Assembly: GCF_963678635.1 (NCBI RefSeq)
Contig: NC_087065.1
Coordinates: forward strand, 4,324,020 to 4,388,019
Origin: Symsagittifera roscoffensis
Lineage: Eukaryota; Xenacoelomorpha; Acoela; Convolutidae
Direction of reading: 5' to 3'
Length of the DNA stretch: 64,000 nt
Part shown: in pieces, positions 45,501 to 57,500 of the stretch
Layout: every line of letters starts with the position of its first letter
How positions within the stretch are numbered: the stretch's first letter is position 1
The notes under the pieces: model-generated
The model's database searches: none
Told to the model about the DNA's origin: nothing
The model's input: only the letters and a program-made list of their open reading frames with translations
Made by a program: the position numbers and the translations under genes

Positions 45501-48500
45501 AGTTTTCAGCTGGAATCCCGAATCCCTCGCGAAGGACCGAATGCGCGAAAATAAAAATCAGCCAATCAAATTTCAGTAATCAAAAATTTGAAAAGAAAGT
45601 AAACATTTCCAGGGACTGAGTATTGAAGTTGGCCGAATATTCAAACTTTCAAATTGACACTGACCGCGGCCGAATTGGTACAAATTTGATATTTCAAGGG
45701 TTTCGTTATGAAAGAAGCAAAATAGTGCTTCCTTTAAGTTATTTTAATTGAATGGCAATTGCTTTTTTCAAAAATTGACAATCGGCTAACTTTGTTTTCG
45801 GTCCTTCGCGCATGTGATTAACCCCCGAGTTTTCACTCTGAGTTTTCACTCACAGATTGAAAATTATACAGCAGCAGAGAATTATATTTTAATGGTTAAA
45901 AGAAATGTTTGCTTAGTTTTTCCTAAGTCTTATCAATAGCTGCAAAGAATTAACAAGACTGCTCGTATCAGGGCAAAACCCTGAATGTTCCGACTGCCTT
46001 TAAGGTCTATGGAGCAGCAACAACCCCAAAAAATTAAATGTAATGAAATAAAATGGATTTTTTTTTCAAATTTTATAAAACAAACAACCCCCGCCACACG
46101 CCATATAAATTACAAAGTGATTGATTTCGCTCCTAGTAACAATTCAAATCTGGAGAATAAGCTTCTTTCAACCAATTTGGAACGATTTCTATGGCGGATT
46201 AAATCTCCGCTTACGCGTTAATAGCGCAAAATACATCGCGCGTTAATTGTCCCAAATTGGCCAAAATGGCAATATTTAAACCCCCACAACATTACAAAAT
46301 ATAATCACAGGTGAAATATCTTTTCATATTCAAGCTCAAGACAACAATACTTTTTGAATGATATTAATAAGTTCCGTCAAAAACGGCTAGTTAAAAAGTC
46401 GAATATTTTCTGAAGAAAAAAAAACCCACCCGAGCACAAATATTCCGTAACTTTCGTTACGAAAGTCGGAACAATAATAAATTATCAAATTCAGTTTTCA
46501 AAACAAGTGTCAGTAGAATATTACATTCTTTGCCATCATCGGCATGTTATAAGAAAGTGAAAAAATCTCACTCGCCTTTAAATGCATTGACTCTAGATTG
46601 TAAACCACAATTTATCGATGTTTTTCAGGCTCTTAAATCATGATTAACACAACAAAAATTCATCTTTTTTAAACCAGGAAATCACTAGGTTAAGTATTTA
46701 CAATAAGGGATGATTCAGAGAATTGCGATTTAGTAATCACGCTTAGTTTATAGGGATAATAATCGATTATGTTAACACTCCGCTGTCAGTCTTAATAAAA
46801 ATGAAAATAATTTTCATACTCAATTAAATTGATAATAACACGTTTTTCCAAAGCAAAAACAAAATTAATTTATTCCATTATAGTCTATTTTTTATTTTTT
46901 TTTGTTTCAAAGCTTTTTGAAATTTGATTTAAATTTATTTCATTTTTAATTGATTATAATTCATTATTTTTATTAAAACTTTTTTTGCTTCATCTTCTTG
47001 AGTTTTGTCCGGGATTACGAGCTGGCAACATAAAAGTTTTAATTGGTGATGTTTTTTTGGTGATTTTGTTGTTTCAAATTTTTCGAAAGTTGCACTTAGA
47101 ATTTTTGCGAACTCAAAATTATGAAAATTGAAGTGAAACTTAGGCTCAACATCAAAAATTTGTCTTTCATTTGTTGAGCTCTTACAAGCTGTTAGCATGA
47201 TGAACTGGACCGACGGGACCCTGGATAACCATAAACACGATCAAAGCAATCGAGTCAGTTTGGGCTTCTCGAAAAATTAATCTTTTGAACGGTCCAGATT
47301 GGCAGCTTTCTATGAACAAAGAAGATTTGGTAAAATTTTTAGATTTGATCCCTATTAGGGCGCCGAATTTTGTACTTATCTGAATTATTCTTGTTTGCTG
47401 CCCCGGTGTCGAGATAAAATTACCCACGTTTTTCCATTTCTCAGAATAACTTAAACTGAATGAATAATTCTCAGATGGATCTCTATTGTAACCCATCTGA
47501 TTTTCAATGTTTTAATATTATTTTAGATTATATAGCTCGATACTCGCTCTAGGCTGCGATAACGATTTCACGTGAAATTAGAGGTACAAAAAATGGCGTT
47601 AAAGCGCCAAAAAAGGTTTACGCAACAAAACAACCCAGATTAGGGAGAAATAACTGAAATAGAGTTTGTGGAAACAATTGACACAGATACATTTAAAGAG
47701 GCTGGATAGCCTTTGATTGAATCTATGAGAGTGAGTGGCATAAAGAGCAATTAATAATTAATTATGAATTAATTTAACCTTAGTGAACAGTTTGCATGGT
47801 TATAGCAAAAAAAGTCCGTTCTTTTCCTTTGAGAGTGTTATTTTGTTAGCTAAACTTAAGAAAACTCATTGCTTTGTAGACTTCAACATAGTTTTTTTTT
47901 TGTAACCTGGATGTTGGTTGATGGCATCAAAGGCGTCACCTCTTCTACTTTCTGCTTCGCTTGCACTTCGCATGTATGCGGGGTCAATTCCACCTTCTTC
48001 ACTTCACACCTGCCCTCCTTCTCCAGGTGCAGACTGTCCAGGGTGCACAGGGAGATTGGGTTCTGGGGGTGTGTCAGTGGAGGCTCGTGCTTGTTCGGTT
48101 TCAAAGGAATCATCTCCAGCTTCACATACACATCTAAACGCCAACTGAGATTAATCGCCTATATAGAATTCAGCGTCCACCTGACCTCAAAAATCAATAC
48201 AAAAGCATAAAATTATAAAATTTAACGTTTAAATTAAGATTCAACCGCAAATTGATAAGAATTTTTGCATTAACGCAAAAACTCGCCAACCACTGGCCGT
48301 TAACTTGTTTCGGATAATTTTTTTTGGAAGAAAAAACTGTCATAGCTACAATTTTTGTTTGTTATAACGCCAGCAAAGCCAAACTGAGTTGATAGACAAC
48401 TTGAATTTTGATGAGAGTTATTGGGACCAAGTAACTTGCCTCGTTTTAATGATTTTGAACACAGTTAATTTTAAGATTACGCAATGAGCTTCATAAACAA

Positions 48501-51500
48501 AGTCTAGAAAACGCCCATAAATTATGCTACAAAGATTGGTCAATCTTCTTTGTCAAACTTCCAAATTTTGAACAAATAAAATGACAATCAGAACGTTTTT
48601 TTTAAATACTTTTTCTACATTGGTTTGAAATAAAAAATAACCCAATCATAAATTATTTCTTGAAAAATTGCCCTAACGTAAGGTTTTCTCTTGAGACTTA
48701 TTAAAATAGTGGTTTTTTATCTCGAATTTATTGCCCAAATCTAAAATCGATTTTAAAGAATGTCTCAATGCAGCGCCTTAAACTTAAATTGCCCAAAATA
48801 ATTTATATGGTGCGTGCGTAAACTGCAGAATTAAGGTTGTTCTTGAAATTGGGGAAGATCACATTTTAATGAAACAGCAGAAAAATAAAATTGCAATTAA
48901 TTGGAAACTTATAAATTAATAGTCAATTAAGTGACACAACTCAAAATTAAATTGCAATTATCGGTACAATTAATTGCGAGCACGTACCATCACTCATGGT
49001 TAACCTTGGTTAGCAAAGTTTGACACGAGTTCATTGTCATCCCAGTTTTTTTTTATTGATTTTCAAAAAACTGCTTTTCCATGTTTTGCGGCAACAAACT
49101 TTGCCAAAAATCAGAATATGCATATTCTGCAGTACTGAAAAATCTTCCGTCAAATTTGTCTTTCAGTAAAAAATGCGAGTCCATATTTTGTGGTTTTTTT
49201 TTAAATTGTAGTTGCTAAAATTATTTGCAATTGATAAAGTGAATTGCAATTAATTGTTGGAGACCAATCAATAATTGTAATTGGTCCGGAATGGCAATCA
49301 ATTAATTGCACGGAAAAAGTTCCATTAGTTGCAGTTAATTGCAATGAGAATTAATTTTTGACCTGCCTTGGTTAAAACTATAATGGACTAAGACTGCATC
49401 ATTATTGGTGCTAGGTGAATAAGACGAACGAACACTAAGACGACATGATATTAAGACGACTATTGAACATTAATCCTTTCAAAATGAACTGATCAATTTT
49501 AACCGGTTAATGTTTCTTAGCAATACAATTGGAGAATTGCGGGTAGCGTCGTCCTAAAATCCAATCAAAAATGGTTGTAGTCTCAACAGATCGTTGTCTT
49601 ATTTGCCGGACACTATTATTTGTGGTGTATAATTATAAGCAGGTTAACTAAGAGTTTTCTACGGTATAAATTTTGAAGGATGAACTAACAAGGACATGGT
49701 TAACTAGGTCAAATGATTGGAGTTAATTTGAATGGTTTCAACTTTTACGATCATCCGCGGTGCATAAAATTATCGAATTAAACCGCTAAATTATAATTTA
49801 ACCACACGTTGACATGAATTTTTACATCAACGCAAAAACTCGACGACGACTGGCCGTTAAATTATTTCGGAGAACTTTTTTGGAAAGAAAAAATGATGTA
49901 GCTTCAAATTTTGTTTGTTTTAGTACCAGCAGAACCAAACTGAATTGATAATCAACTTGAGTCTTGTTGAGAGTTATTGGGACCAAATAACTTTTTAATG
50001 ATTTTGAACACTGTTATTTTTAAGATTACGCATTGAGTCTCATAAATAAATTATAGAAAACGCCCATAAACTATGCTACAATGGTCGTTGGCCAATCTTT
50101 TTTTATCAAACTTCCAAATTTTTAATAACGAAAATGACAATCGGAACGTTTTTTTTTAATATATTTTTTTACATTGGTTTGAATAAAAAATAACCCAATC
50201 ATAAATTATTTCTTAAAAAATTGTCCTAATATAATGTTTTCTCTTCTATTAAAATAGAGGTTTTTAGAACCGAATTTATTGCCTAGTTCTAAAATCGATT
50301 TTAAAGAATGTCTCAATGCAACGTTTTAAAATTAAACTGCCCAAAATATTTAAGATGGTGCGTGCGTAAACCGCAAAATTAAGGTTGGTCTTAAATTTGG
50401 GGAAGATTAAGTTTTGTTTGGACAGCAGGAAATTAAAATGCAATTATTTTGAAACTTATAAATTAATTGTCAATTAATTGACACAACCCAAAATTAAATT
50501 GCAATTATTGGTACAGTTAATTGGGAGCACATAGCACCACTCATGGTTAACCTTGGTTAACAAAGTTTGACACGAGTTCTTTGCCATCCCAGCTTTTTTT
50601 TGAGTTTCAAATAACTGCTTTTCCATGTTTTGCGGCAAAAAATTTTGCCAAAGACCAGAATTTGCATTTTCTGCTGGGCTGAAAAATCTTCTCAGTAAAT
50701 TTGTCATTCAAAAATTTTTCAAGCAAAGTCAGAAGTAAAAAATGCGAGTTCATATTTTGTGTGGTTTTTCTGAGAAAAGTAATTGATAAAATTATTTGCA
50801 ATTGATATAGGTAATTGCAATTATTTGGTAGAGAACGATCAGTAATTGTAATTGGTCCGGAACGGCAATCAATTAATTGCACGGAAAAAGTTCTATTAGA
50901 TGCAGTTAATTGCAATGACAATTAATTTTTGACCTGCCCTGGTTGAAACCATAATAGACTAAGACTGCATCATTTTTGGTGCTGGTAAATAAGACGACCG
51001 AACACTAGGACGATATGATTTTAAGACGACTATTGGGCATTAACATTTTCAAAATGAACTGATCAAATTTAACCGGTTTATATTTCTTAGAAAAAAAATT
51101 GGAGAATTGCGGATAGCGTCGTCTTAAAATCCAATCAAAAATGGTTGTCGTCTCAACAGATGATTGTCTCATTTGCCGGACTCAATTTTTTGTGGTATAT
51201 AATTAGAAGCAGGAGTTAACTTTTCTAAGATATAAATTGTGGAGGATGAACTAATTAGGACATGATTAACTAGTACATATTTTTGCAGTTAAATTGAATA
51301 CATTACGAAGCCAAACTGTGAATTTTGTGCATTTTGAATGGATTCCGCAACGGGCCAAAGTCGAATTTGTTACTTTTCTACGCAACATTTTGTTACTTTT
51401 CTCGCGAAACTCAATTGATGGACTTCTTTGCAGGAGTAAATCACAGGTGCGTTTATTCAGGAACAAAATTGGGCTCCCTGTGTCTACTGTCGAATAGAAA

Positions 51501-54500
51501 AAACTGTAACCAGAGCGCAACTGAATGCTGAGGCTCCGAGGTTTTCCACCACTTGATTTAAGAGTTTCTACGCTATTAATCATGACAGCAGACTCCAGCT
51601 GTAACACCTCATATTCGGGCTCACTATCCTGGTCTACATCTATGAAATTGCAATCCACAGAGGGACATGCCACGTCCTCATCTTCCTGCACCAGATTGAC
51701 ACGTCGTTTCGACGAGTTACAACATTTCGCAAAATGACCTCGTTTCCGACAGAGATTACATGTTACGTCGCGAGCTGGACAAGACTTTCGGTGCTCCGAG
51801 CTATAAGGATTACCACAGAAGTAACATGATTTACTTGTTTGATTATTTTGAAACGGCTGTCGATTAGTTTGGTTTTGAGGATAATTCCGCTTCCCTCTCG
51901 ACGACTGAATAGAGCAAGTAGGTTCTTGTTTAACCTTAATGCCGGTTGAATGTTGATTATGAGGAAGAAGTTTTTGAAACTGAGCCAACGTACTTGCTCC
52001 CTTCTCGCATTCGAGTACGAGCTTAAAAGTTACATCTAGATCAGCTTTCACCTTGATGAGTTGTTGTTGAACCTCTACATCTCGAATCCGCCCAATAAAG
52101 AGGTCTTTTAAAGTCTCATTTTCCTGATCATTAGGCCAATTACACAAAGCCACTTGAGCGCTCAAGCGAGCGTAAAATGACGAGAAAGTGTCATTTTCAA
52201 GCATGAAAATTGTGTTATACAGCTTGATACGCTCCACCGTAAACTCTCGCTCAACCTTGAATAGCGTTTCACATCCGGTGTGGAATTCTCGAAAAGGAAT
52301 ATTACTAATGTCCGTGTGGGGAAATGAGTCAGCCAATCGTCTCCTCCCTTCATTTCCCAGAGCAAAGAATAAACGAGACTTCATACGAGCTTCGGCTTCA
52401 TGATAGAACAAATTCTGACTGATCCGAGGGCCTTTTCTCCTCCTCTCCACGTTTAGTTCGGTAATTCTCCGGATCGCTGCTTGATCTCTCTGTCTGCGGG
52501 CATTGGCTGCTCCAGCGTCTTCGCCTTCGGCAACTGACTCCGGTCTTGGAGGAGGTTCATCGATGACCCCGGTGGGTTCAACTAACAGATCATGAGGATC
52601 GATATTATCCTTCAGACCAGCAAAAAAAAATTGACCGATTCAAGATTCCCACAGGAATGGTGGGTTAATAGAGGCTTTCGCCCAATAGGTAGGAATGCCT
52701 AACAGGTCAGTCCTGTCTTCGTTCACAGGAACTGCTGGCTGCGCCATGAGATTCGCCGGAGTTTTAGAATGAAAACTTGGTTGTTGAACAATAAGTAAAT
52801 TGTTTTCGGGTTAGATGCTTTGTTAATTTGAGTTAATTTGATGCTTGGTTTCAGATATAGACTTGGTTTAGGAATTTTATCCCGATAGAGCATGAGAATA
52901 TGTAGAATCAGATTTACTAACAAACAGTAGTGATAACAGATATGAGAATGAAAAACACGCTCAGCGTGGTATTGACAAAAGAGGTTAACAGTGACCTTAG
53001 TTAATATAATTAGTGTCTTTTGCAGTATGACTGCAAAAGAACAAATAACTTACGAGGTACCGAAGAAAGCCTCACGACACACAAACAAATACTTAAAACT
53101 TTGTACCGCTCAAAATCGCTCCACAAATAGGCAAACTTGGGGAATCCGCAACTGTATTTGCGGAATTCAGAACAATTTGTGGCATCCACAAACAAATAAT
53201 AAAACATGTGTATGTTTACTTGTGGAGTCCGCAAATTTTAAATGGAATTACCATTTTGTTTGCGAATTCCACTTAAGTTTGCGGAATTCACTTACGGTTG
53301 CGGAATCCAGAACAACTAGCCATATTTACTTGTTGCGGCATCCGCAACAAAACAAATGTGCCGACAAAATTTAAGTTACAGGTTTTTGTACGCGGAATCC
53401 ACGAAACTTTTGTAAGTGGAATCCACTTACATTTTGGAACATGTTTAAAGATTTGTCTCTGGAATCCAGGAACATACAGACACAAAATTGTGCGCCTATG
53501 CAGTGCACAATTTGGCCTCGTTATGTAGTTTTAACATTTACGATCATCCGCTGTGCATGCGAGAAAGAGACCATTTCCTTGAAATGGATCCTTTTCTGTT
53601 GGTCAAGGGGGTGTGAGCTTTATCGCAACTTCCTTTCACTTCTCCTGTTTGTGCTTTTCGGAAAACAGGATTATCCCGCTTTTCTATAAAAAATGTTTTA
53701 TTCCTTGGTCACAAAAAATGTTTATTTCCTTCTTCTTTTGAAGTGTACTGTTTTTTGCTGTTCTGCAAAGATGTCTGCCTCGGTGAAAAATCAGAAGCGC
53801 ACTCAAAGAATGTTTCAAAAATCTAGTTTCTAGATCCGAAAATCAACCCCAAAGTTCTGTAAAACGTTATTAGTGTTCGATTTTACATGCAAAAACCATC
53901 ATTTGAGTTCAAGATATAACAAAAATTGACTTGCCAAAACTTAAAGCAATTATACAGATCTTGTAGCTCTCGTATGCGGTGATTTTGCGAGCAGCTTTAA
54001 TCGTCATATGTTTTTATAAACTATGATTTGCTCATTCAGTCTTAATTGCCAAATATGGCTCCATTATTCATTAACTTCTTCAGTTTTGTCTCATTTCACT
54101 TACAGTTATGTTGTCGTTTTTGATAGTCATTCTGTTGCAAGTTTATTTTTGAAGTAGTATTAACAAAATCAGATAGACCAGATATTGGGGGTGTGCTGCA
54201 ATTGGGAGCCAAAATCAAAAAGGTCTATAAAGTTTAAGATTATAGCTCCCAGTTGTGAATTCGGTGACTCCAAATGGTGATTGTTATGCTTACAATGATG
54301 ATGCAACAAAGCCCAGCCCCAGAAAACAATTCAGAAAAGTATAAGGCATAATTTGCATAGGACGCAACAGAGGATCTATGTATGTTGGTACTTCAGATTG
54401 GGTGACCTACTTAACAATTTCCGCCCTTTTTTTTATCAAGTTAATAGAATTTTTCACCAATCAGAATGCAGCAAATTTATAATTTTCAATAGAAAGCTAT

Positions 54501-57500
54501 AGAGCTAATGTATTGTATTGATTTATAGGGAAGGATATTTTTTAGCTAAAGGGGGGAGGTTGTTAACTAGATACGATTGTGGTTAAAAATGGTGGGGGGG
54601 GGGGGGGGTTTAAAACATACCTGGTGAGGTAGAATTGATTTCAGTCCCCAACCCAATACACATGATCATGTCCTTGAGGGGACTCAGCTTAGGATCCGTG
54701 GGCACAACTGGAGGAAGAGGGGACGGCGATAGAAGCATGAAACTGAGGGACGAGAATTCTTCCCTAGGCTGATTTTTGTGCCACTTCGTCGTGTACACTT
54801 GGAAGCCAAAGAGGTTTCCTGTTTTGTCACCCGTCCTCCTAACGATAAACGCAAAAAACATTACTTCATATGGTAGGAGTCACACTTTTATGGTAGATTT
54901 TTTGGGGGGGGGGGGGGGGGGGGGGTTTGACATTTGCCGAAGAATTCTAATTCAAAACTTGGTTGTAAAGTGAAATGTAAATTAGTTTACATAGTTAAAT
55001 AGTTGGTTTAGGATAAATAAATCAGATACACAGTATCAATTTAACTGAGAATGAAGAAATGTCCTTTGGACAGAGATTAGTAACAAGGAAATAGCAACAT
55101 CTAACTTCGATGTATTTAAACTAAAGAGTGACCACGTTCAACACGGTAACTCCACATAGACCTCCACTGACCTTGACTAAAGCCTAATGACATAACATAC
55201 TGCAAAGATACTGCAAAAGAACACGTTAAATACGAGGTACCGAAGGTCACCTCATGAAAGGGTGGGGCAGGAGGGAAGGGGTCGACTCTCTCACAAACCA
55301 AATGAACCCCCCGTTGGTATTATTTTTCAACAGACCAACCCTAAAACTGTTCTAAAGGTGCCTTCAACGCAGTTATATACTAATTTTGATCGTGAGCGCG
55401 CGCCAACGAAAAGCAATTTTTTGGTGAAAATTTTCCAAAAGTACCCATTTGGTCTGGTTTTTTTCTTGAAAAATTTTACCTGCGGCGCTGAAAGTTATGT
55501 CAAAATGAGGTCTTTTGGAGTGTTCTGAGAGTGCTTGAACTAATTTGGTAGACTTAAAAGTGCAATTTTTTGGTCCAAATTTTCCAAAAATTGCCTAAAA
55601 ACGCTTTTTTTTGGACTGTTTTTTCAAACTTTTGCCTGCGGCGCAGGAAAATTGGTCAAAATGGGGCCTTTACAGTGATTTAGGAGTGCTCATAAAATCA
55701 ATTTGGTCGACCTAAAAAAATCCTAGATCCGCCCCTGGTCAAAATGACAAGCTTTTTAAGAAAACACTTTGATAAACTCTCCATATCTTATCTGTCAATC
55801 TCAATGATATTCTGTTGTTTTTTCCATACGAGATTAGTTTTCAAAAAAAGCTTCATACTGGACGAGCTAAACAGCTTTTATGAGAACCTTAGATGGTTTA
55901 TGAGGTGTATGTCTGATAATATATCATAGAGTACTGAACAATGCGCGAACCCCTGATGCTCAAATAACTGAATGCGCCAAAATTTTCTTAACCAATCAAA
56001 GCTCAGTTTTCATAGAAAAAAGAAAACTATTCGAAAGAAATAAGCACTAAATTCAGTCCATTTTGGACAGTTTAAAGTGCGATGATTATTTAAAAGTTTT
56101 CGCATATTCTTTTAAGGTTTTCGAAGAGACACTTAGCACAAAGGTAAGGCGTTCGCTTTGAAATCGTCAGATCGTGTATTCGATCCCATTCCATGGCAAT
56201 GATAGTGTGTGAGGACAAGCTCTCACTTGACCTCCAGCTTCAGGTCTACCACAACCTGGCCAAATTTGGCTGCAATAGTGGTACCACGTAAAAGTTCTAG
56301 ACGCAAAAAAAAACGGCCTTGAGTCGCAAAAACAGCTTCGCTCAGCAAAAAAACACTGTCTGGAACGTGGGGAGATAATACAAATGGACTATCCTCGACC
56401 GGACTGTTAAGGCCTACTGATAGCTCCTCTGCGATTCGCAGGAACTACAATTATTATTATTATATTAGGTTTTTGGCGCATAAGAGTAATCCTGAACAGT
56501 ATCATTGATTGTATTGATATGCTCTGACTTGAAAATACTACACTGTATTATTGTTCACTCACATTTCGAGTCCATGTATACAGAGTTGATTCCTGCTTCT
56601 ATCGAAGGAAAGGGAGTTGTTTAGAAAATCCACGTGAGGCGATGCATCATCTTTGGGCTTCGTCAGCTCCTCCCGACAGTTTTCGGTCTCGAAGACTAAA
56701 ATAAAACAGCCTCGCATTGCTTTCTTTCAATGCAAGATGTGCAATCGGTTTAGTGGTAGTTTGGTATTACCTCGGGGGGGGGGGGGGGTGATTTTAAAAA
56801 ATGTTCGAAAACTAACGATTTTTTTCTAGGTCGACCAAATTGATTTCAAAATGTTGAAAAAAACAGGCCAAAAAAGGCATTTTAGGCTTTTTATGGGGAC
56901 CAAAAAAATTTGGACCAAAAAATTGCGCTTTTTCGGCACGCATTCCCCCTCAAAGTTAGTATATATTGGGGCCAAAGGCGCCTTTAGAAAAGTTTTTGGG
57001 TCCGTCACCAAATATGGAAAAAGTACAAAGACCCGGGCTCTTTTTCTTTTTCCCCCACCTGCAAAATTTTACTGGTGAAACTTTGTTCACGTTATCCGAA
57101 TGTTACAAAAATTGGCATGCGAACTAATTAGGTCATGACAAACATATTTGGTCTTCATGTTTAACCTTGTAAAACCACTCTTTACACCATGAAATTGATG
57201 CTTATAAGAGGTGGGGGTAGGGGGGGGGGGGGAAGAGCTTCCTTTAAATCCGCACCTGAGTATTTTATTTTGTTCCTTGCTCCTACTCGTGCCCGCTGCA
57301 CCTGCTCATGAGTTAATGCGTAACGATGATACAAGATATCAATCAGGAATGCTCTTGGTGATTTTGGTGATCTTGACTTATGAACTATTGGCTGACAACA
57401 TGAGTACTGGGTATGTTCACTAACTAACATTTCTTGATGTTATTTTTATTATTTATTCAAATTATTCAATTTTTTTTTTTGCAATGGCTCTGAGCCTAAA

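Larger units (their letters stand above)
49762..53554 (+). repeat. 1.55-kb tandem repeat, copy 2, split by gag insertion
   Basis: Copy 2 follows copy 1 to about 51298 (GTTAAATTGAATA) and then breaks. Its last part, GTTTTAACATTTACGATCAT CCGCTGTGCAT, reappears at about 53528-53560. In copy 1 those two parts are contiguous (GTTAATTTGAAT then GGTTTCAACTTTTACGATC). So about 2.2 kb of retroelement DNA sits inside copy 2. Confidence 0.8.

Noticed and set aside
47182-47496. 104-codon minus-strand ORF starting right after an AG, considered as another ectodomain exon
   Set aside because: It has no GT donor in a compatible phase, is AT-rich like the intron around it, and the flanking exons (47907 and 45318) join in phase 0 without it.
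53131-53475. Palindrome array read as coding exons (ORFs at 52991-53374 and 53298-53528)
   Set aside because: The open frames exist only because the units recur in step (GIRN, ESAN, GIHE phrases). There are no splice signals and the DNA-level palindromy is the dominant signal.
57211-57423. Plus-strand ORF with a signal-peptide-like stretch (SILFCSLLLLVPAAPAHE)
   Set aside because: It begins within a G-tract repeat, has no convincing splice partners, and the plus strand here is antisense to the multi-exon membrane gene. Kept out for lack of support.
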